Shown here in pieces: positions 33,428 to 41,781 of a stretch of 64,000 nucleotides of DNA. Within the stretch, counting starts at the first letter, position 1, and the number at the start of each line of letters is the position of its first letter. Source of the stretch: DATFVA01 sp963771705 (lineage in GTDB: Bacteria > Bacteroidota > Ignavibacteria > Ignavibacteriales > Ignavibacteriaceae); contig CAVYUP010000009.1 of assembly GCA_963771705.1 (NCBI GenBank), positions 1-64,000 of the forward strand, in the 5' to 3' direction. The notes beneath the pieces are model-generated. The model was not told where the DNA came from. It saw only the letters and a program-made list of their open reading frames with translations, and made no database searches. Made by a program: the position numbers and the translations under genes.

Positions 33428-34713
33428 GAGTAATAAAGCAAAATACCCTCAGGTATGAATCTTTTTATAAATCTTTACCCTCAGTCTCAGGAAACGGGAA
33501 AGGAGAAAAATCATACAGAAGTCCTTTTCTCTATAGAGGAACAGAAAACGAGAATGAATTCCTGGATGAACTAATAACCTTAAAAAATCAACTGACTCAG
33601 CTGACTGAAATCGAAAAAATTGCAGAAGAATTGGTTTTATCTGTAAAAAAAATAATTCCTTCTGAGTCTGCTGATATATTTCTATTTAATGAGTCCGGGC
33701 TGAAGTTAGTTCCTGTAATTTCAAAGAGGCAGGATTCTTCATTAAGTTTTGTAAATAAAGCTTTGAAAGAGGGTATAGTCCATTGGGTATTTGAAACGGA
33801 CAGCACCAAAGGAATCCCGGATACAAGTCAGTATAAGATAGGAGGCTCAAAACTTTACTATATATTTTTTCCGATAATTTCAGGAGGAGCAAACAAGGGC
33901 ATTCTTTCAATTTTAACTTCCGTTAAGGATCTGAAAGAAGATTCTTCAAAGAATAAAATCATCAGACTGATGATCGATCTTGCCTATTCGAAGATTGAGG
34001 TGATCAAATTTAAGAATGAATTGTCAGAAGCCTATCATGATCAGCAAATTTATCAATCAAAACTGGTAAATGACTATAAATTATCAGCTATAGGAGAACT
34101 GACCCATGGTATCGTTGAAGATATATTATCACCTCTCCAGGTGATAATGAGTCATGTAGATCTTCTCAGGAATGAAAGGCTCAGAATCACTGGAAAATCA
34201 TCAATACTTATAAAAACACAGATCAATAAAGTTGAATCCCTTCTCCGCAGACTTGTCAGCTTTGCAAGTTCAGATAATAACAGTCTTAAAGTTCAGCCCT
34301 GCAATATCAACAGTTTAATAGATGAAATACACAAGCTTCAGTTGTCTACATTTGAAAATAAAAGCTATGAGTGCCATCTGGATCTGTTTGAGGAACTTCC
34401 TCTTATCCTTAGTCATCCCGATTATATTAACCAGATCCTAACAAATATCTTCAGTATCATTAACTCATCTGCAGGAGAGGGGGGCGGGATATTAATCCAG
34501 ACTAGATTTAAAAATGAAAGAATCACTGTTAGATTTGTTATTACTGCATTTATAGAAGCCATCAATAACAGGTATGATTTATCTCAGTTTAATCTTCGAA
34601 TAATAAATAACATAATGAAGAAGCACGAAGGTGAATTGAAAGTCGGCTTCAATAATAATAATGGAACAGTTATTCTTCTTAGTTTCCCCCTCAAAAGGAC
34701 GATACGTGTATGA
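33424..34713 (+). CDS. GAF-histidine kinase-like protein without phospho-acceptor histidine
   Basis: A 429-residue cytosolic protein with a GAF-like domain (about 55-195), a coiled segment, a DHp-like domain (about 215-280) and a GHKL-like domain (about 320-427). In the H-box GELTHGIVEDILSPL (224-238) Glu232 occupies the place of the phospho-accepting His in GIAHEINNPL. The ATPase part has no DxGxG motif, and its N-box is degraded (NIFSIINSS). It is therefore probably catalytically dead and acts by binding partners (inference). GTG start at 33424 overlaps the HDOD stop; its stop overlaps the next gene. Confidence 0.82.
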   Translation: MRVIKQNTLRYESFYKSLPSVSGNGKGEKSYRSPFLYRGTENENEFLDELITLKNQLTQLTEIEKIAEELVLSVKKIIPSESADIFLFNESGLKLVPVISKRQDSSLSFVNKALKEGIVHWVFETDSTKGIPDTSQYKIGGSKLYYIFFPIISGGANKGILSILTSVKDLKEDSSKNKIIRLMIDLAYSKIEVIKFKNELSEAYHDQQIYQSKLVNDYKLSAIGELTHGIVEDILSPLQVIMSHVDLLRNERLRITGKSSILIKTQINKVESLLRRLVSFASSDNNSLKVQPCNINSLIDEIHKLQLSTFENKSYECHLDLFEELPLILSHPDYINQILTNIFSIINSSAGEGGGILIQTRFKNERITVRFVITAFIEAINNRYDLSQFNLRIINNIMKKHEGELKVGFNNNNGTVILLSFPLKRTIRV

Positions 34714-35330
34714 GAAAAATAAGTATTATGCTCTTAACAGTGATTATGTACACTTTCAGTTATGCTCAGGGAGTGTTAGTTCCCAGCCAAAAAGCAGTGC
34801 AAGTACCGTCTGACAGTATTTGCATTTCCAGCATGGTGAAGGTTGAAATAGATTTTGCGATGAAGCTGGAAAAGAGTGGAAAGACGCTCTATAATTATGA
34901 AAATAACACAGACGTAATTAGCGCGAAAAATCTTGAAAAGACAGAAAATTTTATATCAACGACGTTAGCGGAAAAATCTCCTATTACTGAAACGCCGTTA
35001 TTTATGAAATCTCTCCTCCTGGCTGGTGCAGCCTTCACCTTCTTTTCATTTGTATTCTTTAAAAGATGGAGGGAAAAACGTAAAAAACCCTTTGAAAAAT
35101 TGTTGAAAGAAAGAATCGGTAAAATGAGGACAGAAAATTTTATTTCTCAACCTAACCCGGTTATCAACGATATCAGGATGAATCTGCTTAAGACAGATTC
35201 TCTCGGCTCCGGTTCCATATCGTCCAAAGCCAGGGAATTGCAAATATCACAGGGAGAACTAATGCTTGCTGCAAAAATAAAGTCATATCAGCTCGCTCAG
35301 GCAGCTCATAATAATGATAAGGTGTTATAA
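34710..35330 (+). CDS. Single-pass membrane protein with SwrB/DUF2802-like C-terminus
   Basis: A 206-residue protein with an N-terminal signal sequence (about 1-19), an extracytoplasmic segment, one membrane helix (about 93-111, LLLAGAAFTFFSFVFF), then basic cytosolic sequence. Its C-terminus SSKARELQISQGELMLAAKI resembles the short helical motif ending SwrB and DUF2802 proteins (IAxxLxISxGEVELxL). SwrB also lies downstream of a flagellar sigma gene in Bacillus. The resemblance is weak, so a homologous role in export-gate activation is only a suggestion. Confidence 0.6.
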   Translation: MRKISIMLLTVIMYTFSYAQGVLVPSQKAVQVPSDSICISSMVKVEIDFAMKLEKSGKTLYNYENNTDVISAKNLEKTENFISTTLAEKSPITETPLFMKSLLLAGAAFTFFSFVFFKRWREKRKKPFEKLLKERIGKMRTENFISQPNPVINDIRMNLLKTDSLGSGSISSKARELQISQGELMLAAKIKSYQLAQAAHNNDKVL

Positions 35331-36037
35331 TGATTAAAGGAATATTCCTCGCCGGCAGAAGTCTTGATTCAAAATTCAAAAATATTGAAGTCATAGGAAA
35401 CAACCTGGCAAATGTAAACAGTACAGGTTTTAAAAAAGCCCTTCCATTTAGCGAAATAATCTCGGGACTGAATAAAGAAGCAATAAGCCAGGCCACAGAT
35501 TACCGGCAGGGGGATCTGACCGCAACGAGTAGTCCTCTTGATCTTGCTATAAACGGCAATGCATTTTTTGCGGTTCAGACACCCAGCGGCATTGAGTTTA
35601 CGCGGAACGGCAGATTTACCATATCAGAGGAAGGTAATCTTGTAAACGAGCAGGGCTACAATGTACTCGGAGAAAAGGGACCAATCAATATTAATTCAGC
35701 TCTGCTGGAAAATGATCCTGGAATTTCAATATCTAAATCCGGGGAAATCAAAGCTGGTGGAATTATCCTTGACAACCTTCTGCTGGCTAAACATGACTCA
35801 GCAGGAAAAATGATCAGGCAGGACGGAACGAATTTTTCAGCTTCAGATGACGGTTTTCTACATGCGGTGAATGAAGAATTCGAGATTCAGCAGGGATATA
35901 TAGAGGATTCAAATGTAAATCCGGTTGAAGAAATGACAAATATGATTAAGATACACAATGAATACGATTCAGCCTCAAAAATGGTAAACTTTTTAGATCA
36001 GTCATTGGAAAAAGCAGTTGAAATAGGAAAGGTTTAA
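35330..36037 (+). CDS. flgF: FlgF flagellar proximal rod protein
   Basis: FlgF is a rod protein related to FlgG. The protein has 235 residues. N-terminal NNLANVNSTGFKKALPF and C-terminal NVNPVEEMTNMIKIHNEYDS are the rod/hook motifs. SPLDLAINGNAFFAVQTPSG is the shared middle motif. It is adjacent to flgG, has lower similarity to hook-type proteins, and is coupled to the previous gene by a one-base overlap. Confidence 0.92.
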   Translation: MIKGIFLAGRSLDSKFKNIEVIGNNLANVNSTGFKKALPFSEIISGLNKEAISQATDYRQGDLTATSSPLDLAINGNAFFAVQTPSGIEFTRNGRFTISEEGNLVNEQGYNVLGEKGPININSALLENDPGISISKSGEIKAGGIILDNLLLAKHDSAGKMIRQDGTNFSASDDGFLHAVNEEFEIQQGYIEDSNVNPVEEMTNMIKIHNEYDSASKMVNFLDQSLEKAVEIGKV

Positions 36038-36050
36038 AAAAGGAGGAACA

Positions 36051-36848
36051 ATGCCTACCAGAGCACTTAGAACAGCAGCTTCAGGGATGTTTGCGCAGCA
36101 AGTTAATATTGAAGTAATCTCAAACAACATAGCGAACGTTAACACTACGGGGTTCAAAAAGAACAAAGCAGAATTTCAGGATCTGATGTATCAGGAGGTT
36201 CAGGTAAGACCCCAGACAACCAGTACCCCGGGCATCTATGAATCATCGAATGATAAGATCCAGGTCGGCAATGGTGTACAAACTTCCTCTACCGAGAAAA
36301 TCTTTAAGCAGGGCGATGTTGTTGAGACTAATAATCAACTGGATATCGCCATTCAGGGTGACGGATTTTTCCAGGTAAGGAAACCTGACGGTTCTTATGC
36401 CTACACAAGAGATGGATCCTTTAAAATTGATGCAGAAGGTAAAGTTGTAACCTCAAATGGACTGGTGCTCGATCCCGAGCTTACTCTTGATGAGAATGCT
36501 CTGGGAGTAACAATAAGCACTGACGGTACAGTTGAGGCTGAAGAAACGGGTGGTGGGAAAGTCCAGCTGGGAAATATTGAACTTGTAAGGTTTATAAATC
36601 CGGGAGGGTTGAAGCCTTTAGGTGATAATCTCTATGCAGAAACAGAGTTTTCAGGAGAACCCATTTTAGGCACACCCGGGATGAACGGTTTCGGAGAAAC
36701 GCACCAGGGATTTCTTGAAGCATCAAATGTGGATATAGTAGAAGAGATGATTTCAATGGTTACGGCGCAGAGAGCATATGAAATGAATTCCAAAACCGTA
36801 CAGACAGTTGAAGAAATGATGTCAACCGCAAACCAGCTGAAGAGATAA
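36051..36848 (+). CDS. flgG: FlgG flagellar distal rod protein
   Basis: FlgG forms the distal rod. AASGMFAQQVNIEVISNNIA and NVNTTGFKKNKAEFQDL are the classic FlgG N-terminus; the end has SNVDIVEEMISMVTAQRAYE. 265 residues is the family size. AAAAGGAGGAAC gives a strong ribosome-binding site. The stop overlaps flgA. Confidence 0.96.
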   Translation: MPTRALRTAASGMFAQQVNIEVISNNIANVNTTGFKKNKAEFQDLMYQEVQVRPQTTSTPGIYESSNDKIQVGNGVQTSSTEKIFKQGDVVETNNQLDIAIQGDGFFQVRKPDGSYAYTRDGSFKIDAEGKVVTSNGLVLDPELTLDENALGVTISTDGTVEAEETGGGKVQLGNIELVRFINPGGLKPLGDNLYAETEFSGEPILGTPGMNGFGETHQGFLEASNVDIVEEMISMVTAQRAYEMNSKTVQTVEEMMSTANQLKR

Positions 36849-37492
36849 TGTTCGTGCTTCTGCTCTCAATGGTAATATCTATATTCAATCATGGTAATCT
36901 ACATGATGAAATAGATAATTACCTGAAGGAAAAACTATCAGGGTACGATAAATATGAATTCGAGATTGTAAATGTACCAGATGCCTCTAAAATAAGGCTA
37001 GCTGATAATACGAATTTAAAAATTAACGGAAAATTTATTTATCTGCCCGCGTATGTCGTAAGTAAAAATTATACGGAAAAGAAATCCTACCTTACTATTA
37101 AGGTTAAGCTCTACAAATATGTTCTTGCAGCAGCCTCAGATATCCCTGGGAAAAGCACCTTTAGTCAGGAGGAAACTGTAAAAGAATTAGCCGACGTAAC
37201 AAATTACAATGGTGAGCTAATCACTTCATGCAATGGACTGAAAAATTCAAGGTACAGGTTTTTCATAAAAAAGGGTACAATTTTATTAAAAGAATACATG
37301 GAACCTATTCCGGCCATAAAAGCGGGCGACATGATTAAGGCACTTGTCCGTGCCGGAAATGTCATCGTGTCCACCAAAGCAGAAGCTCGCCAGGAAGGGG
37401 TAGAGGGGGACATAATCAGAATTATAACAAAAGATAAAAATCTGTTTAAAGCTAAAATTATAGATTCTAAAAATGTAATCATAGAAAATTAA
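36848..37492 (+). CDS. flgA: FlgA P-ring assembly chaperone
   Basis: FlgA is a periplasmic chaperone for FlgI. The 214 residues include a short signal sequence (1-15) and a C-terminal SAF/ChapFlgA domain with MEPIPAIKAGDMIKALVRAG and ARQEGVEGDIIRI. The one-base overlap with flgG and the flgA-flgH-flgI order agree with the role. Confidence 0.88.
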   Translation: MFVLLLSMVISIFNHGNLHDEIDNYLKEKLSGYDKYEFEIVNVPDASKIRLADNTNLKINGKFIYLPAYVVSKNYTEKKSYLTIKVKLYKYVLAAASDIPGKSTFSQEETVKELADVTNYNGELITSCNGLKNSRYRFFIKKGTILLKEYMEPIPAIKAGDMIKALVRAGNVIVSTKAEARQEGVEGDIIRIITKDKNLFKAKIIDSKNVIIEN

Positions 37493-37494
37493 AG

Positions 37495-38070
37495 ATGGCA
37501 AAAAGAATTATTTGTTTTTTAGTACTGCTCTCATCCACATTATTATATGCGCAGGATATGAGGCAGAATTCATTCCAGTCGCTGTTTTCCGATCAGAAGG
37601 CGAATAAAATCGGAGACGCTATTACAATCATAGTAATAGAATCATCGCTTGCCACAAATAATGCTCAAACCAGCGCCGGCAAACAGAGTTCACTCGGGTT
37701 TTCCGGAAATGCGGCAGTTGGAGACAATCCACTTCCAAAAGCTGACATCTCAATAGGATCGAATAATGATTTTAAAGGCTCGGGGGGAACAAAAACGAGC
37801 GGAGTTATAAACACTAAAATAAGCGCAACCATTGATTCAGTGCTTAAAAACGGAAACCTCGTGATAAGGGGGAGCAAGAAAATATCAATCAACGGAGAGG
37901 AACAGGTTATTGCGATAAAGGGGATTGTGAGAACATCTGATATTATGGCTGATAATTCAGTATTGTCTTTCAACATATCAGAAGCCGAGATAACTTTTGA
38001 CGGCAGTGGTATGATAAACAACTCCCAGCATCCAGGCTGGCTGACAAAATTCTTTCACTGGATATTTTGA
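37495..38070 (+). CDS. flgH: FlgH L-ring protein without an evident lipobox
   Basis: FlgH forms the outer-membrane L ring. Conserved parts are SLFSDQKANKIGDAITIIVIE and VIRGSKKISINGEEQVI. At 191 residues it is shorter than enterobacterial FlgH (about 230). The signal sequence ends LLYAQ, a signal-peptidase-I style site; no cysteine follows, whereas most FlgH are lipoproteins. Its outer-membrane anchoring may therefore differ. Confidence 0.92.
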   Translation: MAKRIICFLVLLSSTLLYAQDMRQNSFQSLFSDQKANKIGDAITIIVIESSLATNNAQTSAGKQSSLGFSGNAAVGDNPLPKADISIGSNNDFKGSGGTKTSGVINTKISATIDSVLKNGNLVIRGSKKISINGEEQVIAIKGIVRTSDIMADNSVLSFNISEAEITFDGSGMINNSQHPGWLTKFFHWIF

Positions 38071-38077
38071 TTTTATC

Positions 38078-39169
38078 ATGAAGAAGAGCTTAATTATTTC
38101 ATTTGTCCTGCTTTTTATATTACAGGTTCCGGCACAGAGGATTAAAGACATAGCTTATTTTACCGGAGAAAGTTCACAGCAGGTAATTGGTTATGGACTG
38201 GCGGTTGGGCTTGCGGGCACAGGCGACAGTCAGCGATCATCCTTTACTATACAGTCGGTTACCAGTATGCTGAAAAGATTTGGAATTACAGTTCCGCAGA
38301 CGGACCTAAGGACAAAAAATGTGGCCGCTGTTATGGTTACGACGGTTCTAAATTCCTACCTTAAACCCGGGGCTAATTTTGATATCACTGTATCTTCACT
38401 GGGAGACGCATCAAGTCTTCTTGGAGGCACCCTTCTAATGACACCTCTTTCCGGGATGGATGGAAAAGTTTACGGTTATGCACAAGGTTCGATATCAGTG
38501 GGCGGATATGATATAAGAACTTCGACAGGGAGCAGGGCAGCAAGAAATCATGCCCTTGCCGGAAGGGTTCCCCGGGGCGGCATACTGAAACTTGCACTAG
38601 AAGAGGGAAGCCCATCTAATACGGAGCTGAGCCTGTTTATCAGAGATCCCGATATGACGACCTCAAACAATGTAGCGAACTCGATTAACGCAGATCTTGG
38701 AGACACCGCTGCAGTACCAGTCGATGCCGGAGAGGTAAAAATCAGAGTGCCAGAAGACAGGCGAAACAATCTTGTGGGATTTATATCTGAGCTTGAAAGT
38801 CTGGATGTTGAGGTAGATGCTATTGCTAAAGTTGTGCTTAACGAAAGAACCGGAACGGTGGTAGCAGGAAGTAATGTTAGAATTCAGCCAGTAACCATTT
38901 CTCATGGAAGCCTGAACATTACCATTAAATCATATCCTGTAATATCACAGCCGGGAGCATTTTCAGGAGGCACAACCACAGTGTATAATAATCTCGTTCC
39001 TTATGCGGAACAGGATTCTACCAGTGCTATTGCTATAAGCGGGGCCAGCAACGTACAGGAAGTTGCCGCAGCCCTGAATTCTCTGAAGGTTTCACCCCAG
39101 GATATAATAGCAATTTTCCAGGCTTTAAAAGAAGCCGGGGCCCTTATTGCTGAATTAGTCATAATCTGA
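38078..39169 (+). CDS. flgI: FlgI P-ring protein
   Basis: FlgI forms the periplasmic P ring. A signal sequence (about 1-19, ending PAQ) precedes RIKDIAYFTGESSQQVIGYG, with LAVGLAGTGDSQRSSFT and TVLNSYLKPGANFDITVSSL as family signatures. 363 residues. It confirms a Gram-negative envelope with both rings. Confidence 0.96.
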   Translation: MKKSLIISFVLLFILQVPAQRIKDIAYFTGESSQQVIGYGLAVGLAGTGDSQRSSFTIQSVTSMLKRFGITVPQTDLRTKNVAAVMVTTVLNSYLKPGANFDITVSSLGDASSLLGGTLLMTPLSGMDGKVYGYAQGSISVGGYDIRTSTGSRAARNHALAGRVPRGGILKLALEEGSPSNTELSLFIRDPDMTTSNNVANSINADLGDTAAVPVDAGEVKIRVPEDRRNNLVGFISELESLDVEVDAIAKVVLNERTGTVVAGSNVRIQPVTISHGSLNITIKSYPVISQPGAFSGGTTTVYNNLVPYAEQDSTSAIAISGASNVQEVAAALNSLKVSPQDIIAIFQALKEAGALIAELVII

Positions 39170-39178
39170 TGCTGAAAA

Positions 39179-39961
39179 ATGGATCTTAAAATTACAAACC
39201 CATCTAAACATTTAAGAGCCGCTCATGACATTGATACGGCATACACGGGAGACAAGGCGAAGTTAAAAAAAGCGGCAAAAGAGTTTGAAAGTCTTTTTAC
39301 ATCTATGATGCTGAAGAGTATGACAAAAACAACGAGCGGAATGTTCGGGGATGATAGTTTCGGTGGTGATATATTCGACTCAATTTTTGAAAACGGGATT
39401 GCTTCCGAAGTATCGAAAGGGAAGGGGATCGGAATAGCAGATTTTATTTATAAAGAACTAGAAAACCGGTATTTAAAGAATGGTGAGCCCACTCTTAATG
39501 CCTCAGGTGAAACAAACACAGAGAAGACTGCCCCTCAATCACCAATAAGGCCGGGAAGCAGTTCGCTTAAGAGACTTGGGCAATACGAGAATATCATAAC
39601 AAAAGCGTCTGATATTTTCGGCGTAGATCAGAATGTGATACGTTCGGTCATACTAACCGAATCAGCTGCCAATGAAAAGGCTGTCTCAAAAGCAAAAGCT
39701 AAGGGGCTGATGCAGCTTATGGACTCCACCGCAAAAGATATGGGAGTTAAAAATATCTGGGATCCGGAAGAAAATATTTTTGGAGGGACTAAATATTTAG
39801 CACAAATGCTTCGACTATATAAAGGTGACCTGAAGCTGGCTTTGGCCTCGTATAATGCAGGTCCCGGAAATGTGGACAAATACGGCGGCATTCCGCCATT
39901 TGAAGAAACACAAAATTATGTAAACAGAGTTTTAAGTTATTTGAACCATTTAAATAGTTAG
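39179..39961 (+). CDS. flgJ: FlgJ-like rod cap fused to an SLT lytic transglycosylase
   Basis: The N-terminal domain (about 25-100) is the FlgJ rod-binding domain: AAKEFESLFTSMMLKSMTKT then MFGDDSFGGDIFDSIFE. The C-terminal domain (about 135-260) is a lytic transglycosylase of the SLT (GH23) type, with VILTESAANEKAVSKAKAKG, GLMQLM and ASYNAGPGNVDKYGG. The catalytic Glu is in LTES. Enterobacterial FlgJ carries a GH73 glucosaminidase instead. It would cut peptidoglycan to let the rod through. No signal sequence is seen, consistent with type III export. Confidence 0.92.
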   Translation: MDLKITNPSKHLRAAHDIDTAYTGDKAKLKKAAKEFESLFTSMMLKSMTKTTSGMFGDDSFGGDIFDSIFENGIASEVSKGKGIGIADFIYKELENRYLKNGEPTLNASGETNTEKTAPQSPIRPGSSSLKRLGQYENIITKASDIFGVDQNVIRSVILTESAANEKAVSKAKAKGLMQLMDSTAKDMGVKNIWDPEENIFGGTKYLAQMLRLYKGDLKLALASYNAGPGNVDKYGGIPPFEETQNYVNRVLSYLNHLNS

Positions 39962-39965
39962 AAGT

Positions 39966-40418
39966 ATGAAAATAGATAACCTGGTTTCGGCCCTGGAAGA
40001 ACAGCAGGATAACATGAAGGCATTCGTTGAGTGCGCGGTAACAAAGCAGAAGGCCATGGTCGAAAATGAACTGGCTGTAATTGAACAAATCCTTCTGGAA
40101 GAAGAGAAAATATTTGTAATGATGGACGAACAAGGGAAGAAGATAGCAGCAGTAGTAGGTGACCTGGCAGATGAATATTCCCTTCAGCTACAGACCAATT
40201 CTGTTTCAGAGTTTATGAAAGCTGTAAGATACAGAACTGATATCAACGTTAAGGTTATTACCCTGCTTCAGAATTCCATAAGGGAACTGGTATCGAAGGC
40301 CATATACACAAATGAGCAGAATAAAATTCTGATATCGCATGCAAGGAGTTTTTTAAGGGAGACCATCGTGAATCTTGTAGCATTAAATAACAACCAGTTA
40401 CTGGACAGAAAAGTTTAA
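39966..40418 (+). CDS. flgN: FlgN-type export chaperone for FlgK/FlgL
   Basis: A 150-residue helical protein with long charged helices (LVSALEEQQDNMKAFVECAV, then NELAVIEQILLEEEKIFVMM). It directly precedes flgK and matches the FlgN family in size and helical pattern. Sequence conservation in this family is low, so position carries much of the weight. Confidence 0.82.
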   Translation: MKIDNLVSALEEQQDNMKAFVECAVTKQKAMVENELAVIEQILLEEEKIFVMMDEQGKKIAAVVGDLADEYSLQLQTNSVSEFMKAVRYRTDINVKVITLLQNSIRELVSKAIYTNEQNKILISHARSFLRETIVNLVALNNNQLLDRKV

Positions 40419-40419
40419 T

Positions 40420-41781
40420 ATGGGTCTCAGCAGAGTATTCGATATTTCCATAAGGAGTATGTCTGCTTACCAGCAGGCAATGGATACAACTTCGCATAAT
40501 GTAGCCAATTCATCTAATCCCGATTATTCCCGGCAGCGGGTAACATTTTCCACGGAACTACCTCAGAAACTTAAGGGAATGATGTGGGGGTCGGGTGTTA
40601 AGATTGACGAAGTACTAAGGCTAAGGAATCAGCTTACCGATACCCAGATAAGAACGAATAACCAGGATTATTATAATAACAGCACCAGATCCGCAATTCA
40701 GGCCCAGGCAGAGGTTCTTTTTTCAGAACCGTCTGACCTTGGTATTTCAAAATTGATGGACTCATTTTTCAATTCCTGGAGTCAGCTTGCCGTAACACCA
40801 AATTCGAATCCTCTAAGACTAGATGTAGTCCGTTCAGCCCAGGCACTTGCCTCAAAAGTTGATAATATATACACAGGACTTAATACTATCAAAGAAGATC
40901 TCCTTGATGAGTCCCGTGCAAAAGTTAGTGAACTTAATAATCTCCTAAAGCAGACTCAATCATTAAACGCACAGATTTTCAATGCTTCATCCGCAGGCTA
41001 CGTCCCAAATGACCTCATGGACCAACGCGATAAAGTTATTGATCGGCTAAGCCAGCTTGCCAATATAAATGTATCATACGATGAGTCGAACGCTGCCGTC
41101 ATAAGCGTGGGAGGCGTGTTCGCCGCAAATAAAACAACTTTTACAACTTTCCAGGTAAGCTCAAAAAATGGAAAACTAGGGATCTCCACCTCGGACGGTG
41201 TCTCTACAGCAGCACTTAACGGCGGAGAACTTTACGCGGTAACAGATTCTTATTCCAACGTTATCAGCGGATACCAGAATAAGATGAATCAGATAATGGG
41301 CAGTTTGAAAGATGCCGTTAACAATATTCATTCTACGGGTTATTCAATCGGGACCCAGCCTGAGACGGGGATTGATTTTTTTGAGAGCTACGGAGACGGT
41401 AAACTTGTTATAAATCAGGATATAATTCTGGATCCCTCTAAAATAGCCGTTTCGGCTGACGGTACAGAAGGCAATGGGGACATTGCGGTAGCCCTGTCGA
41501 GTCTTGCTGACCAGAAGATACTAAACGGTGCTTCTTTATCCGATAATTACTCATCTCTTGTAAGTGAAGCAGGGCGGAATAAACAATCCGCCGATCAGCT
41601 GGCAGACGCAAACAACCTTGTTATTCAGCAGCTACAGCAGCAAAAATCTTCGTACTCCGGGGTTTCAATAGACGAAGAGATGACCAATATGATAAGATTC
41701 CAGCGTTCATATGATGCTTCAGCCAAAATGGTTAAGGCAGCAGATGAAATGCTTCAGACAATTTTAAGCCTGGTGGGATAA
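40420..41781 (+). CDS. flgK: FlgK hook-filament junction protein 1
   Basis: FlgK joins hook to filament. TTSHNVANSSNPDYSRQRVT is the N-terminal signature; the MMWGSGVKIDEVLRLRNQL segment and the C-terminal VSIDEEMTNMIRFQRSYDAS complete it. 453 residues. It starts one base after flgN and overlaps flgL by one base. Confidence 0.96.
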   Translation: MGLSRVFDISIRSMSAYQQAMDTTSHNVANSSNPDYSRQRVTFSTELPQKLKGMMWGSGVKIDEVLRLRNQLTDTQIRTNNQDYYNNSTRSAIQAQAEVLFSEPSDLGISKLMDSFFNSWSQLAVTPNSNPLRLDVVRSAQALASKVDNIYTGLNTIKEDLLDESRAKVSELNNLLKQTQSLNAQIFNASSAGYVPNDLMDQRDKVIDRLSQLANINVSYDESNAAVISVGGVFAANKTTFTTFQVSSKNGKLGISTSDGVSTAALNGGELYAVTDSYSNVISGYQNKMNQIMGSLKDAVNNIHSTGYSIGTQPETGIDFFESYGDGKLVINQDIILDPSKIAVSADGTEGNGDIAVALSSLADQKILNGASLSDNYSSLVSEAGRNKQSADQLADANNLVIQQLQQQKSSYSGVSIDEEMTNMIRFQRSYDASAKMVKAADEMLQTILSLVG

